Origin: Hymenobacter sublimis
Lineage (GTDB): Bacteria; Bacteroidota; Bacteroidia; Cytophagales; Hymenobacteraceae
NCBI RefSeq assembly: GCF_023101345.1
Contig: NZ_CP095848.1
Location: 1,363,501 to 1,427,500, forward strand
Length of the DNA: 64,000 bases
Reading direction: 5' to 3'
Positions within the stretch are counted from its first letter, which is position 1; each line of letters begins with the position of its first letter. A program made the position numbers and the translations under genes. Shown one piece after another: positions 17,706-26,827 of the stretch. The notes beneath the pieces were generated by a model that searched no databases, was not told the DNA's origin, and saw nothing but the letters and a program-made list of their open reading frames with translations.

Positions 17706-20700
17706 TTAGAAGCCGATGTTCAGCCCGAGAGTGAAGGTGCGCGGACGGGGATAAATGTTGTTATCGATACCACCAAATATTTCAGGATCAAGCCCTTTGT
17801 AGTCGGTGATTACGAACAAGTTCTGAACAGCAAAAGACAAGTTCACGTTCGCTTTGTCATTGTAAATACTGCCCAGGTTGTATCCTACCGTTAGGTTCTC
17901 CATCCGTAGGAACGAAGCATTCTCAATGTAATAATCCGACTGCAGCTGGGAGGTAGTGAAATTCGATACCAGCAGCTCGCGGTTGAAGTTGCCCAATACC
18001 CCATTGGAGGCACCAACTGGGAAGAAAGCCTGCGAACGAACGTTGTTATAAACGTAGTTATCAATGTTTGAGCGCAGCGTGAAGGCCAAGCTGGCCTTAC
18101 CGTAGTTCAGGTTGGAACCGAAGCCTAAGCTTACCCGTGGAGCTGGCGACTGGTAACGGTACCGGTCGTTAACATTCACAACCCCGTCTCCGTTGCGGTC
18201 CACGTATACTCCTTCCAACGGCTTGCCATCAGCGCCATATACCTGCTGGAAAACGTAGAAGGCATTTGGCTGGTAGCCCACCGAGTTGATTTGAATGTTG
18301 TTGCCCACACCACCCGAAATACCACCGGTTTCGTCGCCCAGATAGGAGGGGTCAGAGGCGTTAGTTAGCTGAGTGATTTTCACGCGGTACGCCGTAGCAT
18401 TGGCGTTCAGGGTCCAGTTGAGCTTTTCGCCCCGAACAACATCTACGTTTACCGAGCCCTCAATACCATTGTTCTCCAGCGAACCAACGTTGGTCGTCAG
18501 CTTATTAGAGAGGTTGGCTAGAGCCGGAATAAATACGTTGTTCAGCAGGTCATCGGTTTTGCGATGGTACACATCAATAGCACCCGAAATTCGGCCGTCC
18601 AGGAAGCCGTAGTCCAGACCGGCATTGTAGGTAGTGGAAGTTTCCCACTTGATGTTACGATCATAGGCTGCAGCCCGTAACGTGTTCGTAAACTCATCCC
18701 CAAACTGGTACTGAGCCGACGCCTCGCTGGGGGTATAGCGCGCTAGGTAAGGGTAAATGTCCCCGATGTCTTGCTGGCCGGTCTGGCCGTACCCCACGCG
18801 CAGCTTCAGTTCAGAAATGGCGGTAGAGTTTTTCAGGAAATCTTCTCCTTTAATGCGCCAAGCCGCGGCGGCCGAAGGGAAGTAGCCCCAGCGGTTGCTT
18901 TCCAAGAAGCGCGAAGAACCGTCGGCGCGCATGGTAGCCGTCAACAGGTACTTGTCGTTGATGTTGTAATTCGCCCGGCCGAAGAACGATACCAGCACGT
19001 AGCGTGGGTCGCGAAAGTTTTGGCCGTTGAGTAGGGTAGGAGCTGCGGTGTATACTTCGCCGCTAGCAATCCGGTCAGCAAACACGTAGTTCTTATCCTC
19101 GAAGCTCTGGTAGGAGTGGCCTGCCAGCAGATCCAGGCGGCCGACACCAAACTGACGACCGTAGCTCAGGTAAGCTTCCAACAGCTTGTTATTCTTGTCC
19201 TGGGCGTACTCATTATTTACGCCACCCTGACCAACCGTAGCGCCGTTCACGGTTACTACCCGGTTAAAGTCAGAGGCGGCCTGTACTGGCACGAATACCG
19301 TACCTCGGCCTCGCTGAATATCATAGCCTAGATTCAGGTTAGCGCTTAGGCCTTCCAGGAAGGGAAGCTTGTAGTCCAGCTGAATGTTACCAATGCTGCG
19401 CTTTACGGTGCTCCGGTCGCGGCGCTGGTTGATAAGGCCCAGCGGGTTGCGGGTAGCCAGCGTATTCAGGTTGCTAGGATTGTTGGGGTCCAGTACCTCC
19501 GTGTAGCCACCGTAGATGCTGCCGTTGTAAACCGGAAACGTGGGGTTAGCATACACGGCTGCGCCAACAGCGCCCTGGTTCGAAAAGTTGTTGTCAACTA
19601 TAGAACCTTTCACATTGACATTCACGCGCAGGCTGCCATCGAGCAGCACCGGGTTCAAGCCAACGGAGCCCGTGTAGCGCTTCAAATCGTTACGTAATAG
19701 TAGGCCTTCCTGATCCAGGTAGCCTCCAGAAACACGGAACGGCACTTTGCCTGCCGAGCCCGAGATGCTGACGTTATTATCAGTAGTTTGGGCTGTGCGG
19801 AAGATTTCGTTCTGCCAGTTGGTGCTGGCGTTGCCTACCAGCGTTTTTTGCTGAGCGTTGCCAATTGAGGCCACCACAGCGCGCAGTTCGGAGGCATTCA
19901 ACACATCGACCTCATTGCGAGCTTTCGAAACGGAGTTCTGTGAGCTAACGTTTACGCGAAGCTTTTCGCCCTGCAGGCCTTTTTTGGTTGTAATCAAAAT
20001 AACGCCGTTCGAGGCCCGCGAGCCATAGATGGCCGTGGAGGAAGCGTCTTTCAGCACCGAAATGCTCTCAATGTCATTGGGGTTGATCAGCGACAAAGGG
20101 TTGGACGTACCAGAAAGACCCCGGTTGTCTACCGGTACCCCGTCAATTACAATCAGCGGATCGTTTGAAGCGGTCAGCGACGAGCCCCCGCGGATGCGGA
20201 TGCTGGAGCCGGCGCCTGGGGCACCACCGCCGGTGGTTACCTGCAAGCCCGCTACTTTACCTTGTACTAACTGCTCGGGGTTCGTTACCTGGCCCTTTAC
20301 AAACTGGCGTTCCGATACCTGCTCTACAGCGCCCGTCAGATCTTGCTTGCGCTGAGTGCCGTAACCAATAACTACTGCCTCATTTAGAAGGGTAGTATTT
20401 TCAGCCAACGATAGGTTTTCAACGGCAGTGTTTTGGCCTGCAGTCACATTGATCGGCTGCCGCTTGGTGGTGTAACCCACGAACGACATTACCAGGGTGT
20501 GGGGGCCCGAGGGAACGTTCTGGATAGAGAAGGAACCGTCGGAGTTCGTGGAGCCTCCCAGGGAGGTACCCTCAATCAGGACCGTAACGCCGGGCATGCC
20601 TTCGCCCTTCTCATCGAGTACGCGGCCACTCACCGTCCCGATTCCCTGCGCATATGCGCTGCTCACGCTTACACCTGCGCACAGGAGAGGCAGCGCCAGT

Positions 20701-20723
20701 TTCGCTAGATAGGGGTGTTTCAT
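17706..20723 (-). CDS. SusC/RagA-family TonB-linked outer membrane transporter
   Basis: A 1005-residue TonB-dependent transporter that imports oligosaccharides across the outer membrane. After a signal peptide (about 25 residues) comes a carboxypeptidase-like Ig domain (about 30-115: GTVSGRVLDEKGEGMPGV). The plug follows (about 120-240: RGGSSLTASNDPLIVIDGVPVDN), with the SusC signature ISVLKDASSTAIYGSRASNG and TTKKG. The rest is a 22-strand barrel ending in the aromatic FTLGLNIGF. It is the first gene of the operon; the 962-base AT-rich gap upstream should carry its promoter and any regulatory sites. Confidence 0.96.
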   Translation of the reverse strand: MKHPYLAKLALPLLCAGVSVSSAYAQGIGTVSGRVLDEKGEGMPGVTVLIEGTSLGGSTNSDGSFSIQNVPSGPHTLVMSFVGYTTKRQPINVTAGQNTAVENLSLAENTTLLNEAVVIGYGTQRKQDLTGAVEQVSERQFVKGQVTNPEQLVQGKVAGLQVTTGGGAPGAGSSIRIRGGSSLTASNDPLIVIDGVPVDNRGLSGTSNPLSLINPNDIESISVLKDASSTAIYGSRASNGVILITTKKGLQGEKLRVNVSSQNSVSKARNEVDVLNASELRAVVASIGNAQQKTLVGNASTNWQNEIFRTAQTTDNNVSISGSAGKVPFRVSGGYLDQEGLLLRNDLKRYTGSVGLNPVLLDGSLRVNVNVKGSIVDNNFSNQGAVGAAVYANPTFPVYNGSIYGGYTEVLDPNNPSNLNTLATRNPLGLINQRRDRSTVKRSIGNIQLDYKLPFLEGLSANLNLGYDIQRGRGTVFVPVQAASDFNRVVTVNGATVGQGGVNNEYAQDKNNKLLEAYLSYGRQFGVGRLDLLAGHSYQSFEDKNYVFADRIASGEVYTAAPTLLNGQNFRDPRYVLVSFFGRANYNINDKYLLTATMRADGSSRFLESNRWGYFPSAAAAWRIKGEDFLKNSTAISELKLRVGYGQTGQQDIGDIYPYLARYTPSEASAQYQFGDEFTNTLRAAAYDRNIKWETSTTYNAGLDYGFLDGRISGAIDVYHRKTDDLLNNVFIPALANLSNKLTTNVGSLENNGIEGSVNVDVVRGEKLNWTLNANATAYRVKITQLTNASDPSYLGDETGGISGGVGNNIQINSVGYQPNAFYVFQQVYGADGKPLEGVYVDRNGDGVVNVNDRYRYQSPAPRVSLGFGSNLNYGKASLAFTLRSNIDNYVYNNVRSQAFFPVGASNGVLGNFNRELLVSNFTTSQLQSDYYIENASFLRMENLTVGYNLGSIYNDKANVNLSFAVQNLFVITDYKGLDPEIFGGIDNNIYPRPRTFTLGLNIGF

Positions 20724-21685
20724 TGAAAAGAAGTTAGGGGTTGAAATGGATTTTTCCGGACAAACCGGAGTGGGAATTTAGTGGTTCATCCAAGGAGTAG
20801 GAGCGTAATAATTCCAGTCGCTAGAGCTTGAATCATCGCCGCATTCGCCCGGGTTCAACATCACCAAATTGTTATTAAACAGCGCAAGTTAAAGCGCTGG
20901 TAGCAACAAAAACAATGGGGTACAAGCGGGAAGCAGGTATAGTGATAATTGGACTTTCTTTGCTGAGTATGGCAGTAAAGAAAATGCTGCAATCTTACGG
21001 AGCATCTGGAACTTATTCACGTTACTTTAGCACACCTTCGCAGCTGTGGCTTACTATAGGTTAAGGCTAGCAATTAGGCCATTTCAAGGGAGGAAACAGA
21101 GGTATAATTGCCTTGTGCTGTATTAACAAAATAGTGTGCTGTGTTGATGCTAATTATAAAAGGTCAATAGAGGCGTACTAGTCAACTTTATATAAGAATT
21201 GAGGAAAGCGTAGTAAGATCCATGGCATTTAGTGCCAGTATCTAACACATTTTGCTTTGGTATGGCATATTTGGCTAGGTACCTGGGGAATTATTGGTGC
21301 AAAATTGTCAAGAAGACTATCAATAATAATTTCGGGGTACTTGTCAATACAGGCGCATAGACTTTTGCTGGTTTATGCCGGTTTAAAGCGCTGATTTTTG
21401 TATATATTTTAGGAGTTAGCATAGGGAGTTAATTATCACTGCACCTACTCAACCCTCGTATTGTAGTTTTCTAAAATATAGCTTTAGGTGAGGGCTTACT
21501 TACTTCGTGCGGGAAAGTGCGGGTAAGAGAAAAAAGTAAATTCTAGGAAAAATACAGATTGGGTTTATCCTCTATTTCGCATCAAGCGTAAAGATGTACC
21601 GTTGAGTTTATTTGTCATGGTATCAGGCGGCATTGAGCGCTGAGAACAGTGGTAACTTGCCCGCTGAATTCTGCCCTTCTGCTCC
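20724..21685. other. Long AT-rich intergenic region between divergent susC and esterase genes
   Basis: The 962 bases have clearly lower GC than their surroundings and no convincing open reading frame on either strand. The region presumably carries the promoters of susC (leftward) and the esterase gene (rightward). No exact TTG-N19-TAnnTTTG match was found. A TATATATTTTAG stretch near 21400 and a CATATTTGGC near 21265 are weak -7-like candidates only. No strong palindrome was seen. Confidence 0.6.
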
Positions 21686-23107
21686 ATGCGACTTTCCCTG
21701 GTCATCCTGCTTCTTAGCGTTCTGTTCCGTCATGCGGGCTTAGCCCAAACCACCCTGCGCATTGCTCAAGTGCCCGCCGCTACTCCGGCCGGGGCTGCAT
21801 TGTACTTGGCGGGCTCTTGCAACTCGTGGCAACCCGCCAGCGCGGCCTACCGGTTTACGAGCAACCCAGATGGCAGCTACCAGTTGGTGCTACCGGCCTC
21901 TGTTAAGGGGGCTTTCGCGTACAAAATAACCCGCGGCTCCTGGGAAACTGTAGAAACGGACGCTCGCAACCAGGATATTGAAAACCGCGTGTGCACTCCA
22001 GGCGACAAGGATGGCGAGCTGCAGCTTACGGTGCATAACTGGAAGGATCTGTCGGCGGCCGGAGCCAGCCGCTGCCAAAGCACTGCACTGCAGCCCAACG
22101 TGCAAGTTATCAGCACCTCCTTCCCAATGCCCCAGTTAGGGCGCACTCGCCGCGTGTGGATGTATTTGCCCAGCGACTATGCCAGTGCGCCCACCAAACG
22201 CTACCCCGTGCTGTACATGCACGACGGCCAGAATGTGTTTGATGCCTGCACCAGCTTTTCGGGTGAATGGGGCATAGATGAAACCCTGAGCCAACTGCAG
22301 CAGCAGGGCTTGGATGCCACTGGCTGCCTTGTGGTGGCCGTGGACAACGGCGGCTCGGAGCGGCTCAATGAACTCTCGCCCTGGAAGAACCCTGAGTACG
22401 GCGGCGGGCAGGGCAACGAATACGTGGATTTTCTGGCCCGGACCCTGAAGCCTTATATTGATGCCAACTACCGAACCCTAAGCGGACGGGAGTTCACGGG
22501 CATTGCCGGCAGCAGCATGGGCGGCCTCATTTCCACCTATGCGGCCCTGAAATACCCGCAGGTGTACAGCAAGGTAGGCGTGTTTTCGCCAGCCTTTTGG
22601 TTTGCCAAAGATTCCCTTTTTGCCTACCTGCGTCCGCGTCGGCCCCAGCCCAATACGCAATTCTACTTTGTGAGCGGTACCACGGAAAGCGAAACCATGG
22701 TGCCGCTGATGAAGGCCGTGCACGACACCCTGGCGCGAGCTGGGGCCGGGGTGCAATACACTACCCCCGCCGATGGTAAGCACACGGAGTGGTTCTGGAA
22801 GCGAGAGTTTCCGGCGGCCTACCGGTGGCTGTATCAGCCGGATGCTACCATGCAGCAGCGCAGAAACCGGGGGCCTCTGCCATATGGCGCTTATTTAAAT
22901 GCCGAGCAGAACCAGCTGATCGTGCACCTGCCTTCCGGCCGTGGCAAGGGGCAGGTAGCCATACTAAACCAACAGAAGCAAACGGTACTTCGCAAGCACG
23001 TGAAGGGTGGTAGCGCCGTTGATGTCAGCCGCCTGCCGGCGGGTAGCTACGAGGTGCTGGTCCGGGTTAAAGACCAAGTAGGACGACAGCTGCTTGTGAA
23101 ACAATAA
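21686..23107 (+). CDS. Secreted esterase-fold hydrolase with N-terminal glucan-binding-like module
   Basis: A 473-residue exported protein with a signal peptide ending near GLAQ. Residues about 20-115 resemble a CBM20/CBM48-type starch-binding sandwich (LYLAGSCNSWQPASAAYRF, then FAYKITRGSWETVE). Residues about 130-390 are a putative esterase (PF00756-type) alpha/beta hydrolase: LYMHDGQNVF, the nucleophile elbow GSSMGG, and a late His in DGKHTEWFW. The C-terminal 80 residues look like a short sorting-type sandwich (LPAGSYEVLVRVKDQVG). Such proteins are frequent in Bacteroidota starch loci. The reaction (deacylation of a glycan or other ester) is inferred, not shown. Confidence 0.8.
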   Translation: MRLSLVILLLSVLFRHAGLAQTTLRIAQVPAATPAGAALYLAGSCNSWQPASAAYRFTSNPDGSYQLVLPASVKGAFAYKITRGSWETVETDARNQDIENRVCTPGDKDGELQLTVHNWKDLSAAGASRCQSTALQPNVQVISTSFPMPQLGRTRRVWMYLPSDYASAPTKRYPVLYMHDGQNVFDACTSFSGEWGIDETLSQLQQQGLDATGCLVVAVDNGGSERLNELSPWKNPEYGGGQGNEYVDFLARTLKPYIDANYRTLSGREFTGIAGSSMGGLISTYAALKYPQVYSKVGVFSPAFWFAKDSLFAYLRPRRPQPNTQFYFVSGTTESETMVPLMKAVHDTLARAGAGVQYTTPADGKHTEWFWKREFPAAYRWLYQPDATMQQRRNRGPLPYGAYLNAEQNQLIVHLPSGRGKGQVAILNQQKQTVLRKHVKGGSAVDVSRLPAGSYEVLVRVKDQVGRQLLVKQ

Positions 23108-23152
23108 GTTACGAGGTAGTGTAGGTTTAAGTAAAAAAATTCGGGCTTCTGC

Positions 23153-23182
23153 TTGCCAAAAACCTACCTGAACTTACCTTTG
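23153..23182 (+). promoter_or_regulatory. Promoter of the trp operon
   Basis: TTG at 23153-23155, a 19-base spacer and TACCTTTG at 23175-23182 match the Bacteroidota -33/-7 consensus TTG-N19-TAnnTTTG exactly. Transcription should start near 23186, giving a 5' leader of about 25 bases before the leader peptide ATG. Confidence 0.85.
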
Positions 23183-23211
23183 CCCCGTTCAACGCCCAAC
23201 CCTATTTGGCA

Positions 23212-23289
23212 ATGACCTTCTCAATGACCCAGCAAGCGTGGTGGTGGCCCTACGGAAACTCCGGACGGGACATCCTGTGCGTGCGCTAA
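23212..23289 (+). CDS. trpL: Tryptophan leader peptide (trpL-type)
   Basis: A 25-codon reading frame (start MTFSMTQQA) has three consecutive Trp codons, TGG TGG TGG, at codons 10-12 (23239-23247), followed by PYGNSG and a stop at 23287. It lies between a consensus promoter and a terminator just before trpE. By analogy with known trp attenuators, ribosome stalling at the Trp codons when charged tRNA-Trp is scarce should prevent terminator formation. The peptide itself probably has no other function. Confidence 0.88.
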   Translation: MTFSMTQQAWWWPYGNSGRDILCVR

Positions 23290-23351
23290 GGTCAGCTGAA
23301 CAACCTACTTCGCATTCGCTCAAAAGCCCGGCCGCCCCGCCGGGCTTTTTT
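23262..23351 (+). terminator. trp attenuator: antiterminator segment and intrinsic terminator
   Basis: The terminator is a stem AAAAGCCCGGC / GCCGGGCTTTT (23322-23332 and 23339-23349) with loop CGCCCC and a T-run to 23351. The alternative partner CGGACGGG (23262-23269) can pair 7 of 8 positions with CCCGGCCG (23327-23334) in the terminator's 5' arm. A small competing 1:2 hairpin CGGA-AAC-TCCG lies at 23253-23263. A ribosome stalled on the Trp codons would cover the 1:2 hairpin and free the antiterminator. Confidence 0.82.
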
Positions 23352-23394
23352 ATTTCCCGGCGCTGGTCCTTTACCTCACTACCACAACCAGCCG

Positions 23395-24810
23395 ATGAAA
23401 ACCTTCCACTTGCACACCCGCCACCTGCGCGTTCTGGCCGATACGGTAACCCCTGTGGGCCTGTACTTACGGCTGCGCGACCGGTATGCCAACTGCCTGC
23501 TGCTGGAGAGCTCCGACTACCACGGCCAGCAAAACGCCTTCAGCTACCTGGCTTTTGATCCGCTGGCCCGCTTTGAGCTGCGCGGCAACGAACTGGCGCT
23601 AACCTTCCCCGATGATACTACCGCCACGGAAACCCTAGCCGACCCCCGACAGGCCCTGGCCCGGTTGCAAGAATTTGCTAACTGCTTCCAGACCCAGGAC
23701 ACGGGGCACGATTTCATTACGGGAGGCCTGTTTGGCTATCTTGGCTACGAGGCCGTACAGTATTTCGAGGACCTGGAGCTAAACTCGGCGAAACAGGCCG
23801 CCGGCCAAATTCCGGACATTCTCTATAGCACCTACCGCTACGTAATTGCCGTTAACCACTTTCGCAACGAGCTGTACGTGTTTGAGCACACGCTGGCCGG
23901 GCAAACTGTTGATGAAGACGGGCTTACGCGGCTGGTGAACCTGATTCGGAATCCTTCCCTGCCTGATTTCAAATTCAAAACGGTAGGAGAGGAGCAGACC
24001 AATCAGACGGACGAAGAATTTCTGCGGGTGCTGGCCGAAGGGCAGCAGCACTGCCGCCGGGGCAACGTGTTCCAGATTGTGTTGTCGCGGCGGTTTCAGC
24101 AGGGCTTCAGCGGCGACGAGTTCAACGTGTACCGGGCCTTGCGCTCCATTAACCCCTCGCCCTACCTGTTTTACTTCGACTACGGCTCGTTTAAAATTTT
24201 CGGCTCCTCGCCCGAAACGCAGCTGCTTATAAAAGGCCGACAGGCAAGTTTATATCCCATTGCCGGCACGTTTCGCCGCACTGGCCATGATGCCGAGGAC
24301 GCGGCCCTGGCTCAAAAACTAGCCGACGACCCCAAGGAAAACGCCGAGCACGTCATGCTCGTGGACTTGGCTCGCAACGACCTAGCCCGCCACGGCGACG
24401 AGGTGAAGGTGAAGGTATTCCGCGAAATTCAGTACTACTCTCACGTCATTCACCTAGTTAGTGAGGTAACGGCCCGGCTGGCTCCGCAGGCCAGCTCCCT
24501 GCAGGTAGTAGCCGACACCTTCCCGGCCGGCACGCTGTCGGGAGCACCCAAGCACCGGGCCATGCAACTGATTGATGCGCTGGAACCCACGGCCCGCGGC
24601 TACTACGGCGGCGCCATCGGCCACCTGGGTTTCAACGGCGACTTCAACCACGCCATCATGATCCGGTCCTTCCTGAGCACAGCCAGCCAGCTCTACTTCC
24701 AGGCCGGGGCTGGGGTAGTGGCTGCTTCCGACATCAATTCCGAACTCAACGAGGTGCACCACAAGCTAGCCGCCCTGCGCAAAGCCTTGGAAGAAGCCGA
24801 AGCCGTCTGA
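23395..24810 (+). CDS. trpE: Anthranilate synthase component I
   Basis: A 471-residue enzyme converting chorismate to anthranilate with ammonia from TrpG, the first step of tryptophan synthesis. The feedback-binding motif LLESSDY is at about residues 41-47, and the chorismate-binding domain fills 200-465: IVLSRRF, PSPYLFYFDY, SSPETQLLI, PIAGTFRRT, LVDLARNDLARH, GTLSGAPKHRAMQLIDALEPTARGYYGG (in parts). Length is normal. It is the first structural gene after the attenuator and 61 bases before trpG; trpE and trpG are separate, not fused. Confidence 0.96.
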   Translation: MKTFHLHTRHLRVLADTVTPVGLYLRLRDRYANCLLLESSDYHGQQNAFSYLAFDPLARFELRGNELALTFPDDTTATETLADPRQALARLQEFANCFQTQDTGHDFITGGLFGYLGYEAVQYFEDLELNSAKQAAGQIPDILYSTYRYVIAVNHFRNELYVFEHTLAGQTVDEDGLTRLVNLIRNPSLPDFKFKTVGEEQTNQTDEEFLRVLAEGQQHCRRGNVFQIVLSRRFQQGFSGDEFNVYRALRSINPSPYLFYFDYGSFKIFGSSPETQLLIKGRQASLYPIAGTFRRTGHDAEDAALAQKLADDPKENAEHVMLVDLARNDLARHGDEVKVKVFREIQYYSHVIHLVSEVTARLAPQASSLQVVADTFPAGTLSGAPKHRAMQLIDALEPTARGYYGGAIGHLGFNGDFNHAIMIRSFLSTASQLYFQAGAGVVAASDINSELNEVHHKLAALRKALEEAEAV

Positions 24811-24871
24811 ACTGTGCGGCTAGTGTGTTGAATTCGTGTCATTCGTTTCCAATCTGTTTTAACCTGAGGTC

Positions 24872-25438
24872 ATGAAAATCCTCGTTATTGATAACTACGA
24901 CTCCTTTACCTACAACCTGGTGCAGGTGCTGCGGGAGTTGGGGCATACCGACGGCGTAACGGTCATTCGCAACGATAAGCTGACGGTAGAGGACGTGGCT
25001 GGCTACGATGCCGTGCTGCTGTCTCCCGGGCCGGGCGTACCGTCCGAGGCGGGGCTAATGCCGGAAATTATTCGCCGCTACGCGCCCAGTAAGCGCATGC
25101 TGGGTGTTTGTTTGGGGCATCAGGGCCTGGCCGAAAGCTTTGGCGGTGAGCTTTATAACCTGCCCGAGGTAGTGCACGGCCTAGCCACGGACGCCACCGT
25201 AACCGCCGAGGACCGGCTATTTGCCGGCTTACCCGCTCGCTTCAAGGTAGGGCGTTACCATTCCTGGAGTGTGCGGCCCGAATCGGTGCCGGCGGCGCTG
25301 GAAATAACCGCCGTAGACACCGACGGGCAGGTAATGGCTTTTCGCCACCGCGAGTACGACGTGCGCGGCGTGCAGTTCCACCCCGAATCCATTCTCACTG
25401 AGCACGGCCACCAGATGCTGTCCAATTGGTTGGCTTGA
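24872..25438 (+). CDS. trpG: Anthranilate synthase component II (glutamine amidotransferase)
   Basis: A 188-residue class I glutamine amidotransferase supplying ammonia to TrpE. The opening MKILVIDNYDSFTYNLVQ is typical. The oxyanion strand LSPGPGVP is at 50-57, the catalytic Cys80 in GVCLGHQG, and the His170/Glu172 pair in FHPES. Similar proteins also serve as PabA, but the operon position supports trpG. Confidence 0.95.
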   Translation: MKILVIDNYDSFTYNLVQVLRELGHTDGVTVIRNDKLTVEDVAGYDAVLLSPGPGVPSEAGLMPEIIRRYAPSKRMLGVCLGHQGLAESFGGELYNLPEVVHGLATDATVTAEDRLFAGLPARFKVGRYHSWSVRPESVPAALEITAVDTDGQVMAFRHREYDVRGVQFHPESILTEHGHQMLSNWLA

Positions 25439-25529
25439 GCCGCCACACTTACTTATCGGGCACTGCTTTCTTGCTGTTGCTACCTCCAACCCCCCCGTGG
25501 AAATTATCCGCTGACCGCTACCGCGAATT

Positions 25530-26543
25530 GTGAAACAGATTCTTAATCAGTTGTTTGAGCAGCAGTTGCTCACCCACGCCGAGGCGCGCGAAGCCATGTT
25601 GCGCATTGGGCAGGGCGAGGCCAACGCCTCCGAAATGGCCGCCTTCATGAGCGTGTACCGCATGCGGCCGATTTCGGTGCCGGAGCTGGCGGGCTTCCGC
25701 GACGCCCTGCTGAGTTTGAGCCGCGACCCGGAGCTGGGCACCCATGACACGGTAGACATTGTGGGCACCGGCGGCGACGGCAAGGACACGCTTAATATCA
25801 GCACGTTGGCGTGTTTTGTGGTGGCCGGCGCGGGCTACAAAGTCACTAAGCACGGCAATATTGGTGTGTCGTCGGTGTGTGGGTCGTCGGATGTGCTGGC
25901 CCAATTGGGGGTCGAGTTTGGGGTAGGCAACGACGTGCTGCAACGCCAGCTGGAGCAAGCTAACATTTGCTTTTTGCACGCCCCCTCCTTCCACCCAGCC
26001 ATGCGCCACGCCGGGCCGGTGCGCCGGGAGCTGGGCGTGCGGACCTTCTTCAACATTCTGGGGCCGCTGGTAAATCCGGCCCGGCCCAACTACCAGGTAG
26101 CCGGCACCTTTAGCCTGGAGCTGCTGCGCCTCTACCACTACCTGCTGCAGCAAACGAATACACGCTACGCCGTGGTGCACGCCCTCGATGGCTACGACGA
26201 ACTCTCGCTGACAGCGGCTGCCAAGCTGGCTTCGCCGGCAGGCGAGCAGGTAGTAACCGCCGCCGACCTGGGCCTGACGACAACAGTACCCGAGGAACTG
26301 GCCGGCGGAAAAAGCGCGGCGGAGTCGGCCCGGCTGTTTGTAGATGTGCTGGAGGGCCGCGCTACCCGGGCCCAACGCGACGTGGTGACGGCCAACGCGG
26401 CCCTGGCCATCCGGTGCCTGGAACCCACCTTTAGCTTTGCCGAAGCCCTGGCCGCCGCCCAGGAATCCTTGGACTCAGGGCGGGCGCGGACGGCGCTACG
26501 CAAGCTGGTAGCCGCCACGCACAGCCACGCCACCACAACGTAG
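25530..26543 (+). CDS. trpD: Anthranilate phosphoribosyltransferase
   Basis: A 337-residue enzyme that transfers phosphoribosyl from PRPP to anthranilate. The start is GTG: translation from it gives the standard N-terminus MKQILNQLFEQQLLTHAEA, and no ATG fits. The PRPP-binding loop GTGGDGKDTLN is at 79-89, KHGNIGVSSVCGSSD at about 110, and the anthranilate-site HPAMRHAGPVRRELGVRT at about 153-170. A 284-base gap with palindromes follows before trpC. Confidence 0.95.
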   Translation: MKQILNQLFEQQLLTHAEAREAMLRIGQGEANASEMAAFMSVYRMRPISVPELAGFRDALLSLSRDPELGTHDTVDIVGTGGDGKDTLNISTLACFVVAGAGYKVTKHGNIGVSSVCGSSDVLAQLGVEFGVGNDVLQRQLEQANICFLHAPSFHPAMRHAGPVRRELGVRTFFNILGPLVNPARPNYQVAGTFSLELLRLYHYLLQQTNTRYAVVHALDGYDELSLTAAAKLASPAGEQVVTAADLGLTTTVPEELAGGKSAAESARLFVDVLEGRATRAQRDVVTANAALAIRCLEPTFSFAEALAAAQESLDSGRARTALRKLVAATHSHATTT

Positions 26544-26585
26544 AGACGCCATATGGTGCCTCTGGTCGAATGATCTGGAACCAAC

Positions 26586-26663
26586 TGTCATTCCGACGCA
26601 GGAGGAATCTGGGTTAAATAGTTGAATGAGTAACCCAGATTCCTGGCGTTGCTTGGAATGACA
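26586..26663. repeat. Palindromic repeat between trpD and trpC
   Basis: Arms running from TGTCATTCC (26586) to GGAATGACA (26663) pair with few interruptions around the inner GAATCTGGGTTA / TAACCCAGATTC. Two smaller palindromes flank it (AGACGCGA/TCGCGTCT near 26681-26702 and GAGACGCCATATGGTGCCTC near 26544). There is no T-run, so the trp transcript is probably not ended here, but the hairpin may affect mRNA stability. The remaining part of this 284-base gap has no gene. Confidence 0.85.
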
Positions 26664-26827
26664 AATACCATCAGCAATGACCAGACGCGAAGTGTCGCGT
26701 CTCTAGAACCGAATAAAGATTCTGGCCTTTTCGGGCTCCTTTTCTGCCAAATACTGTTCACTCAATTCCTTTCCACCAGACAGGAATTCACCCTAAATCC
26801 CGCCACAACGAACCCGGCGGCCCTTCA

